A stretch of DNA of 64,000 nt from Posidonia oceanica (lineage: Eukaryota; Streptophyta; Magnoliopsida; Alismatales; Posidoniaceae), in NCBI GenBank assembly GCA_037176725.1, contig JAZBRS010000059.1, positions 13,069,001 through 13,133,000 on the forward strand, in the 5' to 3' direction. Positions 43,691 through 55,444 of this stretch are shown here, piece by piece. The stretch's first letter is position 1, and every line of letters starts with the position of its first letter. Below the pieces are notes generated by a model. It saw nothing but the letters and a program-made list of their open reading frames with translations, had not been told where the DNA came from and ran no database searches. The position numbers and the translations under genes are program-made.

Positions 43691-45935
43691 GGCAAGAGGT
43701 ACTTACCTGTCAGCAACCTCAAGATGGAGGTGCTGGACCCATTCCTGTGCCGCTGGCGCTGCCCTGGCATCTCTGGCTGCGTACTCCCTTATCCTGGCAT
43801 GGCTGTTCTGAAGTTCAAGATGTGGGACAGCAACGGGGGCTGGAGTGAGTCTGATGGGGCCAGACAGATCCATTGGGGGAGAAACAAAGTTAGGAGCGAT
43901 GAGATTGGATCCCGAGGTTCCGGCGCCCTCGGAGCCCGCAAACCCGGGCGAGGGAAGAGTAGGAAGACCAAGGAGCTCCAGTGTGGGCGTGGGTGCAGGT
44001 ACGAGTGCAAGTGCGGCCTCCAGCGCATCAATCCTAAATGTCTTGCGATCGATCAAGCGTTGAACAGCGTCTCACAAAGAGAGGCAGGCATCCATCGAGT
44101 GCCCCGTGGCTCAGTGGAAGCTGCAGAATGATCCGAGTTATGCCCCCGCGGAGGAGGATTCGATGACAGACGAATAGTCGAAAGTCTCAGGAGTGATTCC
44201 ACCCTGGGAAAGATGACACTCAAAGGCTCAGCTAGAGGAGTGTAGTCGCATTCAACACGACGAGGTTGACTTTGCCCCGGTTGGAGTCCTTGCCGAGCTA
44301 CTGCGACGTGAGGCACTGGCTTGACAGAGGGGGCATCAAGAGAGGGCACGAGAGGGGAGGCCGAAGGTGTAGGAGGAGACTGGGGAGATAGGAAAGCTAA
44401 GGAGGCTGGAGTTGGAGTCAAGCCGATGTGATCAGGAGGATCCATCGGGGAGGAAAAGGAGTTAGCAAGGACAAGGGGGGAGGGATCGGTCCCTGAGGTT
44501 CCAGCTTCCGTGGAGGTCGTGCACCCAGAAGGGGGGAGGCGAATGGGTCAGGTTGTGTTGGTGGTGTCGGGGGTGCTGAATCTGCTTCCTGCACCAAGAT
44601 GCTATTGAGCCCACCATCAAACCAGTCCTGGATGATGTCCCGGAGGGTGTGGCAGTCGTCAGTCGAGTGCCCCACGGCTCGATGATAACCGCAGAACGGA
44701 TTCGCATCATACCACCAAGGAAGTGGGTTTGGTGGTGGACGAGTCTCTGGGAGCCTCAGGAACGGTGCAACCATAGGGAAAATCGCACTCAAAGGCCCAA
44801 CTAGCTGAGAATAGTCGCTCTCAAGACGGCGGCCTCGTCTCCACTCAGGTTGCTGTCCTTGCCGGGCCGATGCGACGTGATGCACTGGCTCGACGGGAGA
44901 GGTAGGAAGGGGAGAAGGTGCAAGGATAGGGATCTGGATGGCCCTGGCGTCAATGAGGTCATGGACCGCATTCTATAAAGTGTGGCTTTCGCTCGTCGGG
45001 TGTCCGCCGACTCGATGAAATCCATAGAACGTGTTCGTCTTGTACCACCGCGGAAGAGGATACAATAGTGGACGAGCCTCAGGGAATGCCAGAAGGTGTG
45101 CAACCTTGGGGAAGAAAGAGCTGAGTGACTCACCCAAGAGAGTAAAATCTGAAGGTTGGCACTGGACGTGCTTCCTCCGCTACTGCTGCTTTTGGGGGAT
45201 AGGAAATGCAGAGGGCGCAAGATGGCCAGGGGGCACGAATGGAACAAGTGTCGAAGGTGCGGGTGCAGAAGGTGCAAGGGCAGATAGCTGGCTTTGCATG
45301 GCCTGAGCTAGGGCCTGCATCTCCTGAGCCAACCGAGAGAAGGATTGGACATGCTAGGTTAGGGTGGCCAAGATAGTGGAGTCAAGGATTGCAGGAAATG
45401 CAAGAGACTCTGGGACAAACGAGGCCAGGTTAGGTTGAGCTACCAAAGGCGGAACGATAGGAGAACCTAAGGAAGTAAGGGTAAATGCCTCGGCATGAGG
45501 AGCTAGGGCCAGACACAAAGGGGACGAAGACAAAGCTAACAGTGGATGCGACACCACAACGGGTGGGGGCGGCGACATCCTGGCATGAGATATCACAGAC
45601 GATCCCCGAGGTAGGGGAGCAGACTGGCCAGACAGAGGGATGACAGCTACGAGTACAAAAGACATGGTTGAGGAACAAGGAGGCTGACCCACAGATAGAG
45701 GAGACACCTGATAGCTCAGTCCATCGGTGCCGAGAGCAAAAGGGGGCTGACCCTGTGCTTCAGCCTGAGTGCCACAGGTAGAAAAGGGACAAAGGCTACT
45801 GGGCTAGGGAGTGATCCAGGAAGAGGTGCTTGGAGAAAGGGGCAGATGTCGGTCAGAAGAAAATGGGGAGATTGACTATCAACCCCGGAATCCGTGGGAG
45901 GCGAGGAGCCAAGGGATGGATCCCCCATGGTAATG
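43691..45935 (-). pseudogene. Rearranged gag-like region of F1-3 with three knuckle units and no capsid core
   Basis: The minus strand has a Pro/Ser/Leu-rich part from MGDPSLGSSPPTDSG (near 45930) and then three copies of a gag C-terminal unit. Their knuckles read FYGFHRVGGHPTSES (near 45000), FCGYHRAVGHSTDDC (near 44670) and FCSFH-stop-ATGHSMDAC (near 44110). Only the middle one is an intact CX2HX4HX4C. Each is preceded by a FPKVA/LRLPE-like and PNPLPxWY-like lead-in. The capsid core of F1-1 and F1-4 (YNGRGCPISHLK) is missing. Frameshifts and stops separate the pieces. It may have been a nucleic-acid-binding gag derivative; expression is unlikely now. Confidence 0.7.
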
Positions 45936-47032
45936 AAGAGGATCCGGGCAGGTAGGCAAGGAACAGGACAGTCAGAAACTATATGCCAGGATACAGAGCA
46001 GAAGCTACCCGAGGGCACACAATCGGGCACGACTCGAGACCTGTATATAACAAGCAAAGCAATTAGATGGTTGCAAAGTTATTTAGCTGTGGCATGAAGG
46101 GCACACATGCAAATGAATGTCCTAGTATGTGCTCTCTTACCATGCATGTCCTGAGTAGGTGGCCTACTCAGACTCACTCATGGGTATGGGTTTATTGACT
46201 CCAGGCTAGAAAAAGTGGGTCCCCGTCTAAATCCTGGACAAAGCTCAGGCAGTAACGGGATGGTGCGTCAGTGGCCTCGACCCTGCCAAAGCATGGATTG
46301 TACCCTCTACTAACACCGACACGACCCTTGACAAGGGAGGACAGACTGACCAACTCGCGCCACGCCAAAGCAATGGAACAAGAGACCGGGACTATCCTTC
46401 TCAAACTAAGTGGGTGGACTCAGGGATGAGAAGATGCATGCTTTCTAAAATGATCAATCATGCAAATATGTTGTTAAGTGTTTTACTTGCATTTTATTTA
46501 GCCAAAGGGGAAAATTGCAAGTTTTGGCTCTAGTTGTGCTTAAAATTTAAAGTTTGTCTTTATTGTTGCTTTTAAATTAAGCCAAAGGGGAGCAAACATG
46601 TTTCTAATATCCTAGGCATGGCAAAAGCATGAAGGGAAAAGAAACAGGAAGTCATGGCATGCAAGCAATAACACAACAAGGCAAAAAGTATGTGTATGAC
46701 ATGTGCAAGTGTTGTGGACAGGATAGTGAAAAGAAAGCATTTATCATATCAAAATGCAAGAATACATGGCATGTGCATGTATGGTGGCATAGCAATTGTG
46801 TAAAACAAAGCATTCACCATTCAAAAGGCATGTATTATTGCGCCAAGTAAATATTTAGGCATGTATAAGCAGATAAGGCATGGATAAGCAAGAAATAAAA
46901 TAAGTAAAGACAGAGTAAGCAATAAAGTATGTAAAAACAAGGCAAGCAATAAAGCATGGAAACAAGCATAAGGCAAGCAAAATGCAAAATCCAAGCAAGC
47001 GAGAAAGGCAAAACAAAAGCCAGAGTCTAGAA
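45936..47032 (-). other. F1-3 leader
   Basis: Blocks at 46080-46450 and 46480-46900 align with 4920-5290 and 5320-5700 of F1-1. Non-coding. Confidence 0.65.
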
Positions 47033-47051
47033 TCCCCTAGCGGAGTCGCTA
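47033..47051 (-). promoter_or_regulatory. Primer-binding site of F1-3, mutated
   Basis: The minus strand reads TAGCGACTCCGCTAGGGGA, close to the intact TGGCGACTCTACTGGGGAA of F1-1 but with the leading TGG changed to TAG. It directly adjoins the LTR end. Confidence 0.7.
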
Positions 47052-47052
47052 C

Positions 47053-50004
47053 TGTAGTAACCATGAAAATCGGCACGTCCATGCACGCTGCCAAAGCTCG
47101 CGCGCACCGGCCGATGATAGGTCACTGATAGCAGGTGGATCCGAGGAAGGAAACTCGACTCGAAAACACCGGAAAAGGGTGGAAAAATAAAGATAAAGCA
47201 AATTCGGAGTCGCCACCTAGTCTATTAAATCGGAAGATGAGGAAAATCGAGGAAAAGCATGAAAACATGCAAGTGGGTGCAATGCTATGCAGAAATAAAT
47301 GACTCGTGCCTAGGATAAGGGCATAATGGTCATTACGGGCCAAGAGAAAGGGTAAGGACTCCTGTTACGCATGGGGAAGTTGTTAGGCACCCCCGATACA
47401 CTCGGAATCGGTCTTTCTAGGCTTCTTGCTCACATATGCAGGAATGTCGGCAATGCTTGCCTTTACTGTACGCCCGAGGGGCGAGGGATGCTATGCCATG
47501 CTATGAATGCTTAATTACATGCTCAAGATGCTAAGATGCATGATGGAAATTAAACATGCAATCTATGTGCTCAGTAGCACTGCCAGTGTTCTGAACAGGG
47601 CGTGCAGTCGTTCATAAGAACTTCAGACAGTAAGCATCACTACCCTAAATGCAATGCATGCAAGGAATCAAAAGGACGAATAAAACCATGCAATGCAAAT
47701 AGTGACATGCGACAAAAAACAAGCCCAAGGCAGAAAACCACGGGAAAATAGACGATGCAAGGTGTAAAATAAGAAACAGGGATCCAGCAGCATGCATGGG
47801 TGCTAAGGCGCGTACTGGAAGTGACAAAGTGTGGAAAACAACATCTGAAACAAAATCGGCGCTAAAAATCAAGTGCAGCAAGTTATAAAGTGTTGGACGC
47901 TATAGCGGCTAGCGTCCTATGTAAAACGCTGGAGCAACTAGCGTTCAACACAGGGGACAGAAAACCTACAGGAAAAGCATGCTCATTTGGAAAACAGAGG
48001 TTTTAATGCTATATAAAAGTTCTAGACAGATAAACCATGCCGAGAGATCAAAGGAACAACTCAGAAGTCGGATGCAAGCAACAAATCTGTTTTAAACAAG
48101 CAGAGGGTGTTAAACGTTGGAATGACCAGCGTCTAACGTTGGAAGCTGGGATCCCCAACGTCCAACACCTGAACCTGGATTTTGAAAGATATGCATGCAT
48201 GCTAAATGTTTAAACATGATGCAAATGCAATATGACAATAGGAGACATGCAGATCATGCTAGACAATTAAGATGAGAAGCTAAAAAGATTTAAGAACATG
48301 ATACAGGCATAAAACTGGTTGAATTGAAGCAGGCCGTTAAACGCTTGAGTACCCAGCGTTTTACTTAAAACGCTGGAACACTTAGCGTCCAACACCGAGA
48401 AGGCAGAGGCATAAAACTTAGCATGCAAACTGATAAAAAGGCATTATATAAATCTGCAAATAACTGAAGGAAGATCTAGATATCAACATGCACACATGGA
48501 CCCGATAAACATCTCAAATAAAAGTGATTACAAAATGTTAAGATGCAAAACAACATACTGGAGTGTAAAATGTTGAGAGGAACTGCATCCTACATAAAAC
48601 GCGGGAGCACTCAGCGTCCAACACCCAGGCAGATTATTTAAAAAATATGGAGAAGGAAACCAAGCCAAAAATCTATACATGATCCATGACATGGCATCTA
48701 GAAGCATAAGGGAAAGCATGCAAGATATCAAAGCATATGGAACAACATTCAAACCACAACAGCAAGGAAATAAGCTAACCAAAGATAGCAGGGATGTTGG
48801 ATGCTACCACAGGGCGCGTCCAATGTTAGAAGCACCAGCTCGTGCGTCTAACGGATCGGGATACTTCCCGGCAAGAATCGATGCTCAAATCAATCCAAAC
48901 AGAAAACTAAATAGCTAGTGAGCATAAGCATGCAATAACGAACATGGACATGTATTCAAAGCCAAAAATGGGTGCGTGGATTGCTCCACCCACTTCCTCC
49001 CTCTTGCCGGTGGCGTTCATGGCATTTCCAGCCATCTAAGAGGCTGGAAAACCATGAAGCTTGGATGTGAAGTGTTGCTGTGATGAGGAAGGAGATGAGG
49101 GACGCACCGAGGAAGAGAAAATTACCTATATGTGGCCCGGAGGAGTTGTGTGTGGCCGGCCGGTGAGAAGGATGGACTACGGCGAGCTCGGAGGTTGGAA
49201 GGCTGCTGTGGGGGTTCTCTCACACAAGGAGGACTCTGGATTGCTGGGGGTTCTCTCAAGCTCTCTGGTGGGTTATGGAGTGGTGGAGAGAAATCTGGAG
49301 TGTTGGGTTCCTCTGGTTCTATTGGCCGTGGAATGGGTTGTGGCACCAACTGAGGAGGAAGGAGGAGTGCTGGGGGGTAAGTGTTGAGGAGGAAAGGGCT
49401 GTCAGGGTAGTAAGTGGTGCAGGTGCATGGTAGGGAGTTAGTGTGCTATCAGCCAGAGGTGTCAGGCCGGTGAGGCGGTGGAGAGGGGCTGTGACGGGCA
49501 AGTGGCTGAAGAAGTCGCGAGGTGGCAGGCTGGAGAGGACGTGTAGTAAGTGTGGGTTGTTTCTAGCGTTTGGAGGGAGTGGAGGTAGTAAGTGGCCGAT
49601 AAGGGAGTGGACGTGAGGTCGTGGGGTGACAGGAGATGGCGGAGGGCAGCTCTGGGCACGGCGGAGGGCAGCCAAAGGCGTTGGCTATCCCGACGCGTTG
49701 GACGTTCGTCGGAGCTGCGTCCAACGTAAGACACTAGCACAGGCAGCGTCTAACATTGGACGCTAGCACAGGCAGCGTCTAACGTCCCAGAGGTGTTTTA
49801 GGGATTTTGGCTTAGGTTAAGGCTTGGGTTAAGGCTTAGGATTGGCTTGGGTATGGTTTAGGTAAGGTTTTAGGGTTTGGGTTGATTTTGGGTTGAAAAT
49901 GGGGTTTTGAGGGTTTTGGTAGAAAGTTTGGGTCCGCCGCTTCTGAGCTCATTCCTCTAAGTTAAATCTGCTGACTTAAAGCCTGTCAAAATGGGGTGTC
50001 TACA
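47053..50004 (-). repeat. LTR shared by F1-3 and F1-4 (2952 bp)
   Basis: On the minus strand it begins TGTAGACACCCCATTTTG (50004) and ends GGTTACTACA (47053). A PPT lies on its upstream side (50005-50018) and a PBS on its downstream side (47033-47051), so it serves as the 3' LTR of F1-4 and the 5' LTR of F1-3. It carries regularly spaced GGACGCT/AGCGTCC dyads. It is about 0.5 kb longer than the F1-1 LTR. Confidence 0.85.
47890..48855. repeat. Five dyad cores at about 220-230-bp spacing inside the LTR
   Basis: Cores begin near 47890, 48108, 48336, 48563 and 48794. The first contains GGACGCT (47895-47901) with AGCGTCC (47911-47917), then AACGCT (47925-47930) with AGCGTT (47940-47945). The others are variants ending AGCGTCCAACACC or AACGTCCAACACC. 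Sequence between cores is only weakly similar, so this is an old diverged tandem repeat with better-kept cores. Confidence 0.65.
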
Positions 50005-50018
50005 AATGCCCCTCCCTG
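50005..50018 (-). promoter_or_regulatory. Polypurine tract of F1-4
   Basis: On the minus strand CAGGGAGGGGCATT lies directly before the LTR start. Confidence 0.75.
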
Positions 50019-50639
50019 AGCGAGGTCAAGCGTGGTGAGACCGTGGCTCATGGTTGACAAGACACCCCTCCTGACACCAATAGGAGGCCAATGTTGCTGT
50101 TGGCGTGAGTCACTTATTCGGTGGATGCACCGAAAATCATGACTCGTTGCCGCAATGCAGATGTAAATGCGAACACTAGGATGCGGTGCCAATGCAAAGG
50201 CTAGTGTGCGGTGTTAATGCTGATACAATGTATGCGCTAATGCTAGCCGTGCTGAAGCTTGCTAGGGGAGACACGGGCGATGCATGCGTGTGTACGATTG
50301 CTGTGTATAGAGAAATGCTGTGTTGATGTATGTTGATGTAAAGTGATGCTAATGTAGCTATCTAGCATGTGATGCTGGCGCATGTTATGTAATGTATGCT
50401 GATGTGATGTGATGCAAAGGAATGTTAAAAGGGCTGCGATGCAAGGCGACAAGTTGGCGGATAGTCCAAACTTGTGCAAAAGGTGGCACCGGACAAGACT
50501 AACGTGCTTGACATTCTGGCAGTTAGGGTTGCAAGTCCGGGGGAGGCAAAAGATAGCTTGTCTTCGCTCGAGGAAGCAAGCGAACGGTAAGAGCCGTGTG
50601 AAATAGAAGGGGAAAAATTCTGAGAACGTGCGAAAGAAG
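50019..50639 (-). other. F1-4 3' non-coding stretch
   Basis: Colinear with 27850-28459 of F1-3 with few differences. No gene. Confidence 0.6.
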
Positions 50640-50849
50640 AGGGGGGGCATCTCTTCCTGTTGAGCAAGACAGCAAGCAAGAAAAGCAAGCAAGAAATGGG
50701 GTATCTTCTCCTGCTGAGAGAGAAGGTAAGCATGAAAAGGGGCATCTTTTCCTGCCAAGGAAGCAAAGCAAGAAGAAGGGGGCATCTTCTGCTGCCAAGG
50801 AAGCAAAGCGGGAAGAAGGGGGGCATCCTCTCCTACCGAGGAAGCAAGC
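50640..50849. repeat. Short GGGGCATC repeats of F1-4
   Basis: About five units as at 28460-28682 and 9530-9680, bordering the 93-bp array. Confidence 0.7.
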
Positions 50850-53138
50850 AGGCTTGCCCTCCCACAAGGAAGCAAGCAAACGGGACTCCATCCCCACAGA
50901 GCGGAGTCGTGCAAAGGCCTGTCCTCGCTCGAGGAAGCAGGCAGGCTTGTCCTCGCATGAGGAAGCAAGCAAATGGAACTTCATCCGCATGGAGCGGAGT
51001 CATGCAAAGGACTGTCCTTGCTGGAGGAAGTAGGCAGGCTTGTCCTCGCACGAGGAAGCAAGCAACGAGACTCCATCCACATAGAGCGGAGTCGCGTAAA
51101 GGCCTGTCCTCGCCCGAGGAAGTAGGCAGGCTTGTCCTCGCACAAGGAAGCAAGAAAACGGGACTCCGTCCGCATGGAATGGAGTCGCACAATGGCCTGT
51201 CCTTGCACGAGGAAGCAAGCAGGCTTGTCCTTGCACGAAGAAACAAGCTAACGGGATTCCGTCCGCACGAAGTGGAGTCGTAGAAAGGCCTGTCCTCGCC
51301 CGAGGAAGCATGCAGGCTTGTCCACGCATGAGGAAACAAGCAACGGGACTTCGTCTGCATGGAGTGAAGTCACGCAAAGGCCTGTCCGCGCCCGAGGAAG
51401 TAGGCAGGCTTGCCCTTGCACGAGGAAGCATGCAAACGGGACTCCGTCCACACGGAGCGGAGTCGCGCAATGGCTTGTCCTCGCACGAGGAAGCAAGCAG
51501 GCTTGTCCCTGCACGGGGAAGCTAGCAAACGAGACTCCATCCACATGGAGTGGAGTCGCGCAAAGGCTTGTCCTCACACGAGTATGTAAGCAGGCCAGAC
51601 CTCACATGAGGAAATAGGCAAATGGGACTTCGTCCGCACGGTGTAGAGCCGCGCAAAGGCTTGTCCTTGCATGAGGAAGAAAGCAGGCTTGACCTCGCAT
51701 GAGGAAATAGGCAAACGGGACTTTGTCCGCACGGAGCGGAGCCACGCAAAGGCTTGTCCTCGCATGAGGAAGCAAGCAGGCCTGACCTCGCACGAGGAAG
51801 CAAGTAGGTCTGACCTCGCACGAGGAAACAGGAAAATGGGACTCCGTCCGCACGGAGCGGAGCTGCGCAAAGGCTTGTCCTCACACGAGGAAGCAAGTAG
51901 GCCTGACCTCGCATGAGGAAGTAGGCAAACGGGACTCCGTCTGCACAGAGCCGAGCCGCGTAAAGGCTTGTCCTCGCACGAGGAAGCAAGCAGGCCTGAT
52001 CTCGCACGAGACAGCAGGCAAATGGGACTTCGTCCGCATAGAGCGGAGCCACGCAAAGGCTTGTCCTCGCACGAGGAAGTAAGCAGGCCTGACCTCGCAC
52101 GAGGAAACAGGCAAATGGGACTCCGTCCGCACGGAGCGCAGCCGCACAAAGGCTTGTCCTCGCACGAGGAAGCAAGTAGGCCTGACCTCGCACGAGGAAA
52201 CAGGCAAACGGGACTTCGTCCGCACAAAGCGGAGCTGCACAAAGGCTTGTCCTTGCACGAGGAAGCAAGAAGGCCTGACCTCGCACGAGGAAACAGGAAA
52301 ATGAGACTCCGTCCACATGGAGCGGAGCCGCGCAAAGGCTTGTCTTCGCATGAGGAAGCAAGCAAGCTTGACCTAGCACGAGGAAGCAGGCAAACGGGAC
52401 TCTGTCCGCACGGAGCGGAGCTGTGCAAAGGCTTGTCCTCGCATGAGGAAGCAAGCAAGCCTGACCTTGCACGAGGAAGTAGGCAAACGGGACTCTGTTT
52501 GCACGGAGCGGAGCCATGCAAAGGCTTGTCCTCGCACAAGGAAGCAAGCACGCCTGACCTCGCACGAGGATGCTGGCAAATGGGACTCCGTCAGCACGAA
52601 GTGGAGCCGCGCAAAGGTTTGTCCTTGCACGAGGAAGCTAGCAAGCCTGACCTCGCACAAGGAAGCAGGCAAACAGGACTCCGTCCGCACGGAGTGGTGT
52701 CACGCAAAGGCTTGTCCTCACTTGAGGAAGCAAGCAGGCTTGACCTCGCACAAGGAAGCAGGCAAACGGGACTCCGTCCGCACGGAGCGGTGTCGCGCAA
52801 AGGCCTGTCCTCACACGAGGAAGCAGGCAGGCTTGTCCTCGCACGAGGAAGCTAGCAAACGGGACTCCGTCCGCACGTAGCGGAGTCACGCAATGCCTTG
52901 TCCTCGCATGAGGAAGCAAGCAGGCCTGACCTTGCACGAGGAAGTTGGCAAACGGGACTCCGTTCGCACGGAGCAGAGTCGCGCAAAGGCCTGTCCTCGC
53001 ATGAGGAAGTAGGCAGGCTTGTCCTTACACGAGGAAGCATGTAGACGGGACTCCATCCGCACGGAGTGGAGTCGCGCAAAGGCTTTTCCTCGCACGAGGA
53101 AGCAAGCAGGCCTAACCTCGCTCGAGGAAACAGGCAAA
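50850..53138. repeat. 93-bp minisatellite array, about 25 units
   Basis: Period 93 bp (for example starts at 51838 and 51931). Same unit and dyads as 28683-32530, with long open frames in several phases for the same reason. The right end reads GAGGAAACAGGCAAA and passes directly into RT-coding DNA on the minus strand. Confidence 0.92.
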
Positions 53139-53470
53139 TCATCATTGGGACTCGCCTTGTTCATGTCCTTGTAATCAATGCACATGCGGACCTGACCATC
53201 CTTCTTGGGTACCGGCACGACATTTGCAAGACACTCTCGGTACAGGACGACCTTGAGGAATTTGACATTGTGCTGCTTCATGATTTCTTCTTTGATCTTG
53301 AGCAGCCATTGCGGTCGCCATCTCCTAAGCTTCTGCTTCACTGGTTTCGCATCTGGCTTCAGTGGCAGGTTGTGCACTACTATTTTGACGTTGAGGCCGA
53401 CCATGTTATCATAACTCTAGGTGAAGACCTTTGCATATTCCCTGAGGAAAGCTGTAAACTCTGCTCTGGC
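53139..53470 (-). pseudogene. pol: N-terminal reverse transcriptase fragment of F1-4
   Basis: The minus strand reads YDNMVGLNVKIVVHNLPLKP, DAKPVKQKLRRWRPQWLLKI and then VVPVPKKDGQVRMCIDYKDM and NKASPNDDLP. This is the start of a plant Ty3/gypsy RT; the usual continuation of NKASPKDDFPLPHID is replaced at 53139 by the 93-bp array. The catalytic YxDD block, RNase H and integrase are absent. A TAG stands where a Trp codon is expected before SYDNM. It cannot encode an active enzyme. Family and strand are clear. Confidence 0.85.
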
Positions 53471-55444
53471 CTAGGGTGACAGTTTGGCACTGGTGTGGAC
53501 CTCTTTGACATCTTCAGCTGTGCCAATGTTGGTAACCTCCATCTCTTCTTCGACGTGGAGGTTAGGGCCTTTTGGGTCATCGTCGTAAGGCTGGAACTCA
53601 GGTGGTGGTTCATTGTTCTCATCTACGCCTATATCGTCCTCCTCTCCATATGCAATGAGTTCCGAGAGGATCTCCTTCTCGAAGGTGGGGTCTGTGATGT
53701 CGAAGGAGTGAATGTGTTCTGCCTCTTGGCCCTGATGGCACCTCAAAATGGTCACACTCACCCGAGTGTCTCTCGAGTGTTTCTGTATGCTCGATGGGTG
53801 ACCCCTGCTTGGGTAGCCTCTACTTTTGCTGGCTGGTCTGGCTCTTCTGCCTGTCTTGTTGTCACTGCCGTTGCTGGGGCTGCTGCTGCTGTCGCTGTTG
53901 CTGTCTCCTCTTCCGCATTTCCTGATGTACTTGCGGGGGGTATGTCGGATTGGAAGCTGTCCTCTGGGTGACTGATCTATGTACTGTCGCCTGCTGCACT
54001 GCCTGAGCGGGGCATGTGCTGTATGAACCATTTAGACCCGCCTCCCGGCTGTGGAGTGATCAACTCATCTAGTTTAGTGGGTGTTGCCGCTGACTCTTCT
54101 TCTAATACCATGACAGAAGGATGGTCTTTCTGTGGGGAGGGATCCGTGACCACGGCTTTCCCTTTCTTCACCGCCTGCTGTTCCTCGGCATCCTCCGTCA
54201 ATGCTGTAAGTTGCTCTTGGAATAACAATTCCAAGTCTCCGAGCATGTTGTCTACCAGGGCCTCTGCAGCTGCTCCTTCCTCATCATTTGAGGGTGAGTC
54301 GACATAGTAGGCGCTAAAGGCCTCTTCAGACTCTCGCTCGGTTGTTCCCTCGCCTGCATGGTTGCCTTTGGTTGTTAGCTGTACCACTGCTTGGAGTGTC
54401 TATTCTGCTGCCGGCTGTACTGGCTGGCTGACTGACTGATCTTCCAACGCGACTGATAGCGGTGCCATGGCGATCAGAAATGCAAATAGGCTGGCCAGTG
54501 GTGCAACTAGCGGGTATGCTGACAGGGTTACTGCTATGGTTGGAGGGGAGGTAGAAGCACTCCTCTAGAGGGCTAATGACTGGATGGTTGTGCCGGGTGA
54601 GGAGACGCCTACATCTACTGGTGATGGTGGTTGCATGGTCGAAGACGCCATGGGGGCCCACCACAAGGCTCGATTTACTGAGGCAGGTGGTTGTATGGCT
54701 GATGGAGCCACATGCGTTGTTGGTGATGCGACTACTGAAGTGGGTTGAGTCATGAAGCTGGCTAAATTGACTGACTGAATTGCCAGAGAGGGTGACAGCA
54801 GTGCTGATGCGACTACAGCTGTGGGTAGACTGGTGAACAGTGCTTGAGGATGTGCTCCTGGCTCTGGAGCTGCTGCTGTGGCTGTCGAAGGTGCTGGTGA
54901 AACGGGATGCTGCCGGGCTGAACTGGACCTCTCTGTCGGTTCGAAATGCTTCAACTGTGCCAAACTGCTCCCCATCTGAGTAGTAATCCTCAATGCAGAC
55001 CCACTCCCCTGTCGGCTGTGGGGGACTTTGGCACAGTGCTTGCTGGGCTACAACTTGGCTTGTGTTCGGGTCAAGGACACTTGCACTAGTAAAGTTAGTG
55101 AGGTCCCGAGGGATCACGATATTCCGATTCCTTGAGTGCAGGTGCTCATCTTTACGGGGCTACCAGTCATACCCCAGACCTTCAAAGTCTCTTCGTTCCT
55201 CAGCCGTGATCGGCTCGGCGATCCCTTGGCCGTACCACCCGAGTGGAGTTCCCTTCACGTAGCCCCACCTGTGATAGAGGTTCTCGACCATCCAAAAAGG
55301 GTTGCTATGAACGGCATGGGAGCTGACATGTTCAAGATCTGGGATATAGTTAACCAGCTCAAATCGATTAACGCAGTACAAAGTGTCGGACGGCTTAGGA
55401 TCAAACTAGACAGTCTGTTGGGATACAGAAGAGACTGCCTCGAC
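53471..55444 (-). pseudogene. pol: Spacer between protease and RT of F1-4
   Basis: Several minus-strand frames with breaks. At 55160-55381 a MVENLYHRWGYVKGTPLGWY stretch followed by GQGIAEPI resembles the degenerate G-patch-like segment often found between protease and RT in plant gypsy elements. At 53471-53800 an acidic stretch (DITDPTFEKEILSELIAYGE, then PPPEFQPYDDDPKGPNLHVE) leads into the RT. The middle (53977-55117) is Ser/Thr/Ala-rich and poorly conserved. Assigned by position and a few motifs. Confidence 0.6.

Larger units (their letters stand above)
26648..50004 (-). mobile_element. F1-3: F1 element interrupted by F2-3
   Basis: Minus-strand order: LTR 47053-50004, PBS 47033-47051, leader, gag-like region (43691-45935), non-coding DNA to 42420, then across the inserted F2-3 to 33184, a hairpin at 32610-32637, the 93-bp array (28683-32530), a PPT (27835-27849) and the truncated 3' LTR. 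Removing F2-3 and one ATGTC copy restores continuity with F1-1 around 920-945. It contains no RT, protease or capsid core, so it was non-autonomous. Confidence 0.8.

Noticed and set aside
49061..49387. Plus-strand frame in the LTR, similar to one at 26898-27221 (MDVKCCCDEEGDEG...)
   Set aside because: The two are the same LTR segment in two copies. Similarity is explained by DNA homology, and the strand is antisense to the element. A 3-bp difference keeps the frame, but that alone is weak.
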